Shown: positions 1 through 12,700 of the stretch, piece after piece | How the letters are laid out: every line of letters starts with the position of its first letter | Position numbering within the stretch: the stretch's first letter is position 1 | Source of the DNA: Nemertoderma westbladi | Taxonomy: Eukaryota > Xenacoelomorpha > Nemertodermatida > Nemertodermatidae | Assembly (NCBI GenBank): GCA_032718475.1 | Contig: JAUCBJ010008813.1 | Span: forward strand, 62,001-126,000 | Length of the DNA: 64,000 nucleotides | Direction: 5' to 3' | The notes under the pieces: model-generated | The model's input: only the letters and a program-made list of their open reading frames with translations | Databases searched by the model: none | Told to the model about the DNA's origin: nothing | Program-made: the position numbers and the translations under genes

Positions 1-415
1 GAGTGGAAGGGTTTACTGTGGAAGATCACCCATGGTGGTGAACAGGCATTCCTTTAGGAAACACAGTGGAAGGGTTTACTGTGGAAGATCACCCATGGTG
101 GTTAACATTCCTTTAGGAAACAGAGTTGAAGGGTTTACTGTGGAAGATCACCCATGGTGGTTAACAGGCATTCCTTTAGGAAACAGAGTTGAAGGGTTTA
201 CTGTGGAAGATCACCCATGGTGGTGAACAGGCATTCCTTTAGGAAACACAGTGGAAGGGTTTACTGTGGAAGATCACCCATGGTGGTTAACATTCCTTTA
301 GGAAACAGAGTTGAAGGGTTTAATGTGGAAGATCACCCATGGTGGTTAACAGGCATTCCTTTAGGAAACAGAGTGGAAGGGTTTACTGTGGAAGATCACC
401 CATGGCGGTAAACAG
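1..415. repeat. Minisatellite, 59/63-bp units, 185-bp higher-order period
   Basis: Units containing GGAAGATCACCCATGG start near 3, 66, 125, 188, 251, 310 and 373, so spacing runs 63, 59, 63, 63, 59, 63. The 59-bp units lack a CAGG. The 63-59-63 pattern repeats with a 185-bp period. The array is cut by the left edge. It lies upstream of an EPC exon, presumably in the preceding intron. Open frames in it are repeat translations, not genes. Confidence 0.95.
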
Positions 416-532
416 GGATTCCTTGGCCTAACGAGCCTAAAAGATTCATCCATTCATTATGTAAATATTATTAATTAAAACATTTTTTAACACATTATTT
501 TTCATGTTTTCGTTATTAATTGATTGATTTAG

Positions 533-777
533 CGATTACTTTCGGCGACCAAGAGATCCCTGACTACGATATGGACAGTGACGACGAATCTTGGGTCCGA
601 GCTCGGTGCATCGAGGGCCCTGATCCCCGGCTAAAGTTCGAGTTAATGATGGACCGACTCGAGAAGGGAAGCGGACAGACCGTGGTCTCCCTCAATGAGG
701 CCAAGGCCTTGCTGAAACAGGACGATGACCTGGTAACGGCTGTTTACGACTACTGGTTAAACAAACGCCTACATTAC
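533..777 (+). CDS. EPC: EPC exon a (EPcA region)
   Basis: The acceptor is TTGATTTAG and the exon starts with two bases of a split codon. It encodes the acidic DYDMDSDDESWV block and the DRLEKGSG and EAKALLKQDDDLV blocks of the EPcA domain, ending at NKRLHY with donor GTTAGT in phase 0. Reading on reaches a stop at 795, so the splice decides the end. Confidence 0.9.
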
Positions 778-3700
778 GTTAGTGTTACTAACTAACTAAC
801 TTTATTATAGTTTGCTATTTGTTATTGTTATTTTATTATGAACCAAATTTAGAGCTACTAAACATAAACAATGCCAGTAATACAATTATCATATATAAGC
901 GACTTCAACCAGGAAGAATAACATTGAATTTCATTTTAGAAGCATTCATAGTAAAAAGATCCTAGAAATAATTTTTTATTATATTAATAATGTTTTTACT
1001 TTTATTTTTAAGGCGCTGTTTACCTGAATACAAAAAACCTCCTTATTTTAATGGATAAAATTGTTTTTATCCATCTAGAGGTTACTGATTAACCGTTGGT
1101 CGCTTTATCTCCTTAGCAACACGCCCTGATTCCGTCGGTTAGGCAGGAACGACAGGCGTCTACTGTGACTCCGGACCCTTACATCGCGTTCCGTCGGCGA
1201 ACCGAACGGATGCAGACACGGAAGAATCGGAAAAACGACGAGGTTTCTTACGAGAGAATGATTCGGTTGAGACGGGATCTCGAGAGATCGTTGTAAGTTT
1301 ATCTGTAGAGAGACTTAGAGAGATCGTTGTAAGTTTATCTGTAGAGAGACTTAGAGAGATCGTTGTAAGTTTATCTGTAGAGAGACTTAGAGAGATCGTT
1401 GTAAGTTTATCTGTAGAGACTTAGAGATATCGTTGTAAGTTTATCTGTAGAGAGACTTAGAGAGATCGTTGTAAGTTTATCTGTAGAGACTTAGAGAGAT
1501 CGTTGTAAGTTTATCTGTAGAGAGACTTAGATAGATCGTTGTAAGTTTATCTGTAGAGACTTAGATAGATCGTTGTAAGTTTATCTGTAGAGAGACTTAG
1601 AGAGATCGTTGTAAGATTATCTGTAGAGAGACTTAGAGAGATCGTTGTAAGTTTATCTGTAGAGAGACTTAGAGAGATCGTTGTAAGTTTATCTGTAGAG
1701 AGACTTAGAGAGATCGTTGTAAGTTTATCTGTAGAGAGACTTAGAGAGATCGTTGTAAGTTTATCTGTAGAGAGACTTAGAGAGATCGTTGTAAGTTTAT
1801 CTGTAGAGACTTAGAGAGATCGTTGTAAGTTTATCTGTAGAGAGACTTAGAGAGATCGTTGTAAGTTTATCTGTAGAGAGACTTAGAGAGATCGTTGTAA
1901 GTTTATCTGTAGAGACTTAGAGAGATCGTTGTAAGTTTATCTGTAGAGAGACTTAGATAGATCGTTGTAAGTTTATCTGTAGAGACTTAGATAGATCGTT
2001 GTAAGTTTATCTGTAGAGAGACTTAGAGAGATCGTTGTAAGTTTATCTGTAGAGAGACTTAGAGAGATCGTTGTAAGTTTATCTGTAGAGACTTAGAGAG
2101 ATCGTTGTAAGTTTATCTGTAGAGAGACTTAGAGAGATCGTTGTAAGTTTATCTGTAGAGAGACTTAGAGAGATCGTTGTAAGTTTATCTGTAGAGACTT
2201 AGAGAGATCGTTGTAAGTTTATCTGTAGAGAGACTTAGAGAGATCGTTGTAAGTTTATCTGTAGAGACTTAGAGAGATCGTTGTAAGTTTATCTGTAGAG
2301 AGACTTAGAGAGATCGTTGTAAGTTTATCTGTAGAGAGACTTAGAGAGATCGTTGTAAGTTTATCTGTAGAGACTTTGAGAGATCGTTGTAAGTTTATCT
2401 GTAGAGAGACTTAGATAGATCGTTGTAAGTTTATCTGTAGAGACTTAGAGAGATCGTTGTAAGTTTATCTGTAGAGACTTAGAGAGATCGTTGTAAGTTT
2501 ATCTGTAGAGAGACTTAGAGAGATCGTTGTAAGTTTATCTGTAGAGACTTAGAGAGATCGTTGTAAGTTTATCTGTAGAGAGACTTAGAGAGATCGTTGT
2601 AAGTTTATCTGTAGAGACTTAGAGAGATCGTTGTAAGTTTATCTGTAGAGAGACTTAGAGAGATCGTTGTAAGTTTATCTGTAGAGAGACTTAGAGAGAT
2701 CGTTGTAAGTTTATCTGTAGAGAGACTTAGAGAGATCGTTGTAAGTTTATCTGTAGAGACTTAGAGAGATCGTTGTAAGTTTATCTGTAGAGAGACTTAG
2801 AGAGATCGTTGTAAGTTTATCTGTAGAGAGACTTAGAGAGATCGTTGTAAGTTTATCTGTAGAGAGACTTAGAGAGATCGTTGTCAGTTTATCTGTAGAG
2901 ACTTAGAGAGATCGTTGTAAGTTTATCTGTAGAGAGACTTAGAGAGATCGTTGTAAGTTTATCTGTAGAGAGACTTAGATAGATCGTTGTAAGTTTATCT
3001 GTAGAGACTTAGAGAGGTCGTTGTAAGTTTATCTGTAGAGAGACTTAGAGAGATCGTTGTAAGTTTATCTGTAGAGAGACTTAGAGAGATCGTTGTAAGT
3101 TTATCTGTAGAGAGACTTAGAGAGATCGTTGTAAGTTTATCTGTAGAGAGACTTAGAGAGATCGTTGTAAGTTTATCTGTAGAGAGACTTAGAGAGATCG
3201 TTGTAAGTTTATCTGTAGAGGCTTAGAGAGATCGTTGTAAGTTTATCTGTAGAGAGACTTAGAGAGATCGTTGTAAGTTTATCTGTAGAGAGACTTAGAG
3301 AGATCGTTGTCAGTTTATCTGTAGAGAGACTTAGAGAGATCGTTGTAAGTTTATCTGTAGAGAGACTTAGAGAGATCGTTGTAAGTTTATCTGTAGAGAG
3401 ACTTAGAGAGATCGTTGTAAGTTTATCTGTAGAGACTTAGAGAGATCGTTGTCAGTTTATCTGTAGAGAGACTTAGAGAGATCGTTGTAAGTTTATCTGT
3501 AGAGACTTAGAGAGATCGTTGTCAGTTTATCTGTAGAGAGACTTAGAGAGATCGTTGTAAGTTTATCTGTAGAGAGACTTAGAGAGATCGTTGTAAGTTT
3601 ATCTGTAGAGACTTAGAGAGATCGTTGTCAGTTTATCTGTAGAGAGACTTAGAGAGATCGTTGTAAGTTTATCTGTAGAGACTTAGAGAGATCGTTGTCA

Positions 3701-6700
3701 GTTTATCTGTAGAGAGACTTAGAGAGATCGTTGTCAGTTTATCTGTAGAGAGACTTAGAGAGATCGTTGTAAGTTTATCTGTAGAGAGACTTAGAGAGAT
3801 CGTTGTAAGTTTATCTGTAGAGAGACTTAGATAGATCGTTGTAAGTTTATCTGTAGAGACTTAGAGAGGTCGTTGTAAGTTTATCTGTAGAGAGACTTAG
3901 AGAGATCGTTGTAAGTTTATCTGTAGAGAGACTTAGAGAGATCGTTGTAAGTTTATCTGTAGAGAGACTTAGAGAGATCGTTGTAAGTTTATCTGTAGAG
4001 AGACTTAGAGAGATCGTTGTAAGTTTATCTGTAGAGAGACTTAGAGAGATCGTTGTAAGTTTATCTGTAGAGACTTAGAGAGATCGTTGTAAGTTTATCT
4101 GTAGAGAGACTTAGAGAGATCGTTGTAAGTTTATCTGTAGAGAGACTTAGAGAGATCGTTGTAAGTTTATCTGTAGAGACTTAGAGAGATCGTTGTCAGT
4201 TTATCTGTAGAGAGACTTAGAGAGATCGTTGTAAGTTTATCTGTAGAGAGACTTAGAGAGATCGTTGTAAGTTTATCTGTAGAGAGACTTAGAGAGATCG
4301 TTGTAAGTTTATCTGTAGAGACTTAGAGAGATCGTTGTCAGTTTATCTGTAGAGAGACTTAGAGAGATCGTTGTAAGTTTATCTGTAGAGAGACTTAGAG
4401 AGATCGTTGTAAGTTTATCTGTAGAGAGACTTAGAGAGATCGTTGTAAGTTTATCTGTAGAGAGACTTAGAGAGATCGTTGTAAGTTTATCTGTAGAGAG
4501 ACTTAGAGAGATCGTTGTAAGTTTATCTGTAGAGAGACTTAGAGAGATCGTTGTAAGTTTATCTGTAGAGACTTAGAGAGATCGTTGTAAGTTTATCTGT
4601 AGAGAGACTTAGAGAGATCGTTGTAAGTTTATCTGTAGAGAGACTTAGAGAGATCGTTGTAAGTTTATCTGTAGAGAGACTTAGAGAGATCGTTGTAAGT
4701 TTATCTGTAGAGACTTAGAGAGATCGTTGTAAGTTTATCTGTAGTGAGACTTAGAGAGATCGTTGTAAGTTTATCTGTAGAGAGACTTAGATAGATCGTT
4801 GTAAGTTTATCTGTAGAGACTTAGAGAGATCGTTGTAAGTTTATCTGTAGAGAGACTTAGAGAGATCGTTGTAAGTTTATCTGTAGAGAGACTTAGAGAG
4901 ATCGTTGTAAGTTTATCTGTAGAGACTTAGAGAGATCGTTGTAAGTTTATCTGTAGAGACTTAGAGAGATCGTTGTAAGTTTATCTGTAGAGAGACTTAG
5001 AGAGATCGTTGTAAGTTTATCTGTAGAGAGACTTAGAGAGATCGTTGTCAGTTTATCTGTAGAGAGACTTAGAGAGATCGTTGTAAGTTTATCTGTAGAG
5101 AGACTTAGAGAGATCGTTGTAAGTTTATCTGTAGAGAGACTTAGAGAGATCGTTGTAAGTTTATCTGTAGAGACTTAGAGAGATCGTTGTAAGTTTATCT
5201 GTAGAGAGACTTAGAGAGATCGTTGTAAGTTTATCTGTAGAGAGACTTAGAGAGATCGTTGTAAGTTTATCTGTAGAGAGACTTAGAGAGATCGTTGTAA
5301 GTTTATCTGTAGAGACTTAGAGAGATCGTTGTAAGTTTATCTGTAGAGAGACTTAGAGAGATCGTTGTAAGTTTATCTGTAGAGAGACTTAGATAGATCG
5401 TTGTAAGTTTATCTGTAGAGACTTAGAGAGATCGTTGTAAGTTTATCTGTAGAGAGACTTAGAGAGATCGTTGTAAGTTTATCTGTAGAGAGACTTAGAG
5501 AGATCGTTGTAAGTTTATCTGTAGAGAGACTTAGAGAGATCGTTGTAAGATTATACGTTCTGTTATGTTAATGTTAAACCGTTCTAAATTTGGTTACCAT
5601 GGTATTTTGTTTATTTAGGGACCTTCTGAATTTAGTTCGTAAACGGGAGAAACAAAAAAAGGAGTTGGTACGTTTGTCTATAGAACTGTATGAGAAGCAG
5701 TACCAGATGGGAGACTATACCTCGACAGTCTACAATGACCTCGTCAAGGTTTTGAGACACGAGAAACCCTCGTACACAGTGCCAGTAGTGCCCAAATACA
5801 GACGGCAGGGGGAGCAGACCCACCCAAGGGTAAGTAAGAAACCCTCGTACACAGTGCCAGTAGTGCCCAAGTACAGACGGACGGCAGGGGGAGCAGACCC
5901 ACCCAAGGGTAAGTAAGAAACCCTCGTACACAGTGCCAGTAGTGCCCAAGTACAGACGGACGGCAGGGGGAGCAGACCCACCCAAGGGTAAGTAAGAAAC
6001 CCTCGTACACAGTGCCAGTAGTACCCAAGTACAGACGGACGGCAGGGGGAGCAGACCCACCCAAGGGTAAGTAAGAAACCCTCGTACACAGTGCCAGTAG
6101 TGCCCAAGTACAGACAGACGGCAGGGGGAGCAGACCCACCCAAGGGTAAGTAAGAAACCCTCGTACACAGTGCCAGTAGTACCCAAGTACAGACGGACGG
6201 CAGGGAGAGCAGACCCACCCAAGGGTAAGTAAGAAACCCTCGTACACAGTGCCAGTAGTACCCAAGTACAGACGGACGGCAGGGAGAGCAGACCCACCCA
6301 AGGTAAGTAAGAAACCCTCGTACACAGTGCCAGTAGTACCCAAGTACAGACGGACGGCAGGGGGAGCAGACCCACCCAAGGTAAGTAAGAAACCCTCGTA
6401 CACAGTGCCGTTATTGTTCCAGGACGACTACCGTAAGCGCCGCCGTTACGAACGTTCCCGCGGTGGTTCTATCGCCAAACTGAAGTCCTACCGTTCGGTG
6501 TACCCTCCCCACCCGGGTAGCCAACCCCCCTACCGTGGCAACCCCACCCACCATCCACCCGCGCACTACCCCCCCTCCGCCCAGACGTCCCAGCACCCAC
6601 CCAGACTGCGGGTGGACTCCTCCAGGGTCTACGAGTTGGGGGAGACAGAGCGACGGGCCGTCGAGACATCGACAGTTCCTGCACAGTCGCCGGCCCAAAA

Positions 6701-9700
6701 GGTTAGATAAAGTAAACCAACGGAATTTATTATATGTTATTCTTTAAGAAATATGTGAAACGCTTGCACTTAATTTAAAGAAGTAATTTAATTGGAAAGT
6801 TTGAGATTACAGTAACTTAAATTAAATTTAATTAATTAATTAATGCAATTAAATCCTATATTCTCCTTCTTCTATAATACAATTGCCAATGATATATGTT
6901 TGTTTGACACAGCCGTATCTACACCTAAACGCTCCGGTGGTTTGCTACAAGACTTTGTATGGTGATTTACATGTGTATTGGCCATGGAATAGGAAAGTTA
7001 CGCATTAATTAATTAATTAATTCTCGAGATAATTAAGAAATTGATTGGAATTGAATTGAAAATTGAAATGTTTTCATTATATGGAATTTTTCTATCAGTA
7101 AACCAACCAGTAATCAATAGCAAGGCATTGATTACAGGCAGAAAGCCGGTCTTCCCAGGATGCCTTGTATAAGGCGAAGCAGGACTCCGCCTTTCTTGGT
7201 GTTCCCGCTGAACGGCGCACGGCGGTTGAGAGAACGGTGTCCCACAAGACGGGTGGGTGGCTGTCAGCGCAGCCCTCCGTTGTGGATCACAGTGATCACA
7301 ACGATCTGGACCCGGAGGTGTTCCGCGATAACCTCAATCTGAGGTATGGACTGACACCACCGAGTCTACCAGCTAGCTGCGAGGGGTGTGGGGGGGCGTT
7401 TACGACCTCGCATGCCCTGAATTGCAAGTCTGGTGGGCTCATTATAAAGCGCCATGACGAGGTTCGCGAGGTATTCGGAGACCTCATTGCGACTGCCTTT
7501 GGGGGGTCGGTTGTCCAGCGGGAGGTCACGTTGGTAACTGTGACCCTGATAGACAGGGCCGCGAGGTGGGGGGAGTCAGGGCAGACCTCTTGGCGAGGGG
7601 AGTCGGGGCCGAACTGAGGGTGGCGTCTTTTGATATCGCGATCATTAACGCTGACGCCCCCTCATACGTTAATCGGACCCTAGACTCCGCCCTCCAACAG
7701 CGGGTCCGCGCAAAGAAGGGTCCACTACGGTGCGGTTTGCGAGGATCGCCGGATCTCCTTCACCCCCCTAGTCGGAACCACCGTCGGGGTGTGGTGCAAG
7801 GAGGCCGAGATCTTGATTCGCCACGTAGCGGAGACCTTAGTCGCACGGCGGGATGCAATGCGTCAACGCGGCCTTGCGTGCGTGTTGGGCGGGGTTCGGA
7901 GGCGCCTCCAATTCGCGCTACTCCGCTCCAACTCCCTCTGTCTGCGCGGTGGTCGAAGGCCGTGGAGGGGACTCGGGTTTGTAGACGGTGCCGGTCTGAG
8001 GGGGTCTGACCTCCCAGATCGTTACTGATCCCCCCCCCCCCCCCCCCCCCCACTCTTTAATTACTTCACATGTCTTCTGGTGGTGGGTCATCATTTACCT
8101 TTTTGATGCATTTTATAATATATTACTTTATGAGAATTTAGAAGCAAGTATTCCAGTCAAATTGTAATCAATAGCAAGATAATATTAATATAACTTTATC
8201 TTACTACTTTTTCAGAAGTGTAAGATAAAGTGAATGTCACCAAAATCCCGCCACATATACTAATAACTTAGGAATTTAATCCAAAATTGCAATCCCGATC
8301 CCGGAAATCCCGAAAAGTCAGGTCCCGTTTGAACACTATGATATACCATCGAAAATAGAAATTTGAAAAACAAGTTTCTGGCCCCCACTAACAGCCTGCG
8401 GTAGATTTTTAACAAAATTTATCTAAAAACACTTATCCCGCACATTAGTTGGAGCCCCCATTCTGCTCCCATTCTGCCCCCATTCTGCTCCCATTCTGCC
8501 CCCATTATGTCCCCATTTTGCCCCCATTCTGCTCCCATTCTGCCCCCATTCTGCTCCCATTCTGCCCCCATTCTGCCCCATTATGTCCCCATTTTGCCCC
8601 CATTCTGCTCCCATTCTGCCCCCATTATGTCCCCATTTTGCCCCCATTCTGCCCCCATTCTGCTCCCATTCTGCCCCCATTCTGCTCCCATTTTGCCCCC
8701 ATTCTGCCCCCATTATGTCCCCATATTACCCCCATTCTGTTCCCATTCTGCCCCCATTCTGCTCCCATTCTGCCCCCATTCTGCTCCCATTCTGCCCCCA
8801 TTCTGCTCCCATTCTGCCCCCATTCTGCTCCCATTCTGCCCCCATTCTGCCCCCATTCTGCTCCAATTCTGCCCCCATTTTGCCCCATTCTGCTCCCATT
8901 CTGCCCCCATTATGTCCCCATTTTGCCCCCATTCTGCTCCCATTCTGCCCCCATTATGTCCCCATTTTGCCCCCATTCTGCCCCCATTCTGCTCCCATTC
9001 TGCCCCCATTCTGCTCCCATTTTGCCCCCATTCTGCCCCCATTCTGCCCCCATTATGTCCCCATTTTACCCCCATTCTGCTCCCATTCTGCTCCCATTCT
9101 GCCCCCATTCTGCCCCTGCCCCCATTCTGCCCCCATTATGCCCCCATTTTACCCCCATTCTGCTCCCATTCTGCCCCCATTCTGCTCCCATTCTGCCCCC
9201 ATTCTGCTCCCATTCTGCCCCCATTATGTCCCCATTTTGCCCCCATTCTGCTCCCATTCTGCCCCCATTATGTCCCCATTCTGCCCCCATTCTGCCCCCA
9301 TTCTGCCCCCATTATGCCCCCCTTATGTCCCCATTTTGCTCCCATTCTGCTCCCATTTTGCCCCCATTTTGCCCCCATTCTGCTCCCATTTTGCTCCCAT
9401 TCTGCCCCCATTCTGTTCCCATTCTGCTCCCATTTTGCCCCCATTATGTCCCCATTTTGCTCCCATTCTTCCCCCATTATGCTCCCTTTTGGATTATGAT
9501 TACGATTATGCCGACCTAAAATTTTCATTATGGCGGTTTTCGTGGTCGAGGATTTCTTTTTCAAAATTAGTTGTGGAATATTTGGTGGAATCTAGGTCAG
9601 TCTGTCCGCGGGTCTGTTTTACATTTTACGGACAGACCGGATGACTGACAGACATCGGGAACTAAGAAATCTAGCCGTATTCTAGAAAGCTAACCCGTAT

Positions 9701-12700
9701 TCAGATCTGAAATCCTTTTTAAATTTACCAGCGGTATTTTGTTGAATATAATTTATTCAATAAATTTATTTATATTAATTACGAATTTATTTGAATATTT
9801 CTTAAGGTAAATTTGTTACCCAATTGTAATTTTATTATAATAATAAACGTTCAGAATCAATCTCGGATCTTCTCCCTTTTTAGGGAGAGTATGTTGGATT
9901 TATATTATAAATACTGGTTTCCGTCGTCAATTTATATTTTCGTTTGAAATTACGTATAGCTAGAAGTTAACAACGTTTTATGGTTTATAGCCTACTCCAG
10001 CGGCGGTTGCTGTGGATCTACAACCCGATGGACAGTTCACATTCCGAAGAATAGATGGCGCTTCATACTATGCAGTAAGTGTTACACCTTCGGGGGGGGG
10101 GGGGGGGGGGGGGGTAGAGGAAGGGTTGTATATAATTCATTATCATATCGTTTAGGCTTCTACAACAGACACAGTGCAATCAATGTATCCTCCACCCTAC
10201 CGCTTGATGGCGTTACACTCGCCTGGCGCTCACACCCCTGGCGACGGCGATAGTCCAATAGGAAGGGGGCGTCATCGTTGCCTTGGATACGGTCGTCGGA
10301 GATTGGCCAGAGGCGGTAGGGTGTCCCTTGATAGGTGGGTGGACATTAACTTTAATTTAACCAATAATTATCTTATTAATTGTTGTTGTTACACTATTTT
10401 ACATTATCTCTTTTTTTAATCAGTTTAAAAACAATAAATTTATAATTTAATATTTAACGATTTTAATTTAGAGATTTTAAATGTCGGAAGATTATAATAC
10501 TCGAAATATTTCATCCGAAACTACATAGATGCACGATTTCACAGACTTTTATGAACGGGACTTGGTAACAAACTACACGAAAATCAATATTAGGCCCTTC
10601 AAATAGTTTCTACAGGGGCTTGGAATATAAGTTACTCTAATTATATTTAATATATATTTTCAATTCGCAAATTGTTAAAGCGTCGTCTCTATTACTGAAT
10701 AGCACAACATATCTACCGTGTGCCCCATCACAGTCAATGTTAGCGACGGCTACATCAGCTAATGGAGTTCCACAATGGACTTTATCATTGATTGTTCCCA
10801 AGGCATTCAGTAAACTCCGGCGATTCTCGGTCAATACGAATATCTGAAAAGTTAAAATAGTTTTATTGGTTACCACCACAGTCACCCCTCTAGCGGGAGA
10901 CTCGAAAAATACTAATTATAATGTAAACATTAGACAGAGACTAGGTGTTTACCGGGTTTGGTTTCATTTCATCAAGATTAACTTGAGCTATTCGCTTTCA
11001 AACATTAGCTAACAGACATACATACAGGACAGACCGACCGACCGACCGACCGACCGACCGACCGACCGACCGACCGACCGACCGACCGACCGACCGACCG
11101 ACCGACCGACCGACCGACCGACCGACCGACCGACCGACCGACCGACCGACCGACCGACCGACCGACCGACCGACCGACCGACCGACCGACCGACCGACCG
11201 ACAGACAACTACTGAAACAGCGGTTCCCCTATGTTAAGATCTTTTACTGTATTGATGCGGTAATAATAACATATTTATCTAAGTCGAACCTTGGCTCCTG
11301 TAATTCTGTGTGAGCAGCAGTCCTTTCTGTTGTAAACGACAACATTGCTGATCGAGGTTACTATCTCAAGGTCCACCCAGAACCAGTGAGGTCCATTGTT
11401 TCCGGCTGTGTGTGAACAAGAGTTGCGGTTATACCGGCCACCTGTGTTACCATCCACCGCTCTAGAGGATAGTCCACCAGAATCTGTACTATCCTGTCCG
11501 GTTGGTTTAGCTATGGCGACATTACCTACACAACATAATGGTAAACTCGAACTATAGCTTGCGATATTGATATTCTCAGAAAATAATAAATTTTGAGATT
11601 TTTGTTTTTTTTTAAACACCCGGAACTAATAACTCGATGAAATTGGAAGTATACTTCATAAAACATTACTTAACATAAGATAGTTCCAAATCCTCTTTGA
11701 CCGAATTGTTCCTATCGGAACTCCAGAACTGTTTTCAATCCCCCATAACTACCTACTCCCCGGGAGAAACTAACACTCATTTAGATACCATTAGTGTGCC
11801 TTGGCTAGTTCCTTAGTTACTACCCAGGTCCCCATGCCGGGCTCGAAGCCACGACCTCGACGATAAATTTAATCCAACGGATTTAACCACGACGCCAAGA
11901 TGAACATGTTATGGGACATGGGACACATTTTCGAGTATTTTGTTTAGATATTGTTTTATGCTAAAATTTCACCTACAAGTTCTCCATGCTACATATTCTA
12001 TTAAGCTTTAATATTCAGGATACTGAATTTCTATAACATGGAACTTACGCTTCTTGTTTTCAAGCAGGCAAGTTTCTTCAATATATTCCAAGTGGTAATT
12101 TGTGGTGTTTCTGACTCCCTTACACAACCACTGAAACGTACATAAAATTACAGTTATAGTATGATGGTGTCAGACTGACTGTCATATTATAATCATAGAC
12201 AGTGGTATTATGGTCAGTTACACTTACTGGTACTGTAGTTGTCAGACTGACGGTCATATAATCATAGGAATACGATGGTACGAGATCATCTGGACTCACA
12301 TCCTCCGCATATTTGTCGTTTAATTGGCAAGCGAATCCATCTGATTGCTTGTTGTTTCTAAAGTTGATTGATTTGCAATTACGATTCCTGTAATTTAATT
12401 GTGTAATCTTGTTTACATCATGGTGTAATGTAATGTAATACTTTATAGGATTACTATGCAGTATACATGTTGGTTTACTTACTTTATATCGCACCGGCCC
12501 ACATGCATTCACCTCAAACACAACGCCGCTACCACAATAGTAAAGGAAACTCTTTTTTAGTATTTAATATTATTATTTTGTATTTTATTTAAAAGTCAAG
12601 GAGAATAAACTATTGAGATTCTCAGAGGTGTTTATTAATAAGTTCTGCTCTGATTAACATCTCATTGTACAGTGTAGCCTATAGCGAACCATTAGGTGGT

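Noticed and set aside
5632-6403. Minus-strand ORFs of 160-250 codons
   Set aside because: They are antisense shadows of the EPC exon c repeat array.
8423-9644. Long overlapping ORFs (over 350 codons) on both strands
   Set aside because: They are translations of a stop-free 11-bp tandem repeat; all frames are open for the same reason and composition is trivial.
12483-12527. A lectin exon encoding GVVFEVNACGPVRYK with a good acceptor and GTAAGT donor
   Set aside because: Its end is phase 0 while exon 2 needs phase 2. Exon 17480-17601 fits both phase and the PAN-like Cys pattern, so this is at most a cryptic exon.
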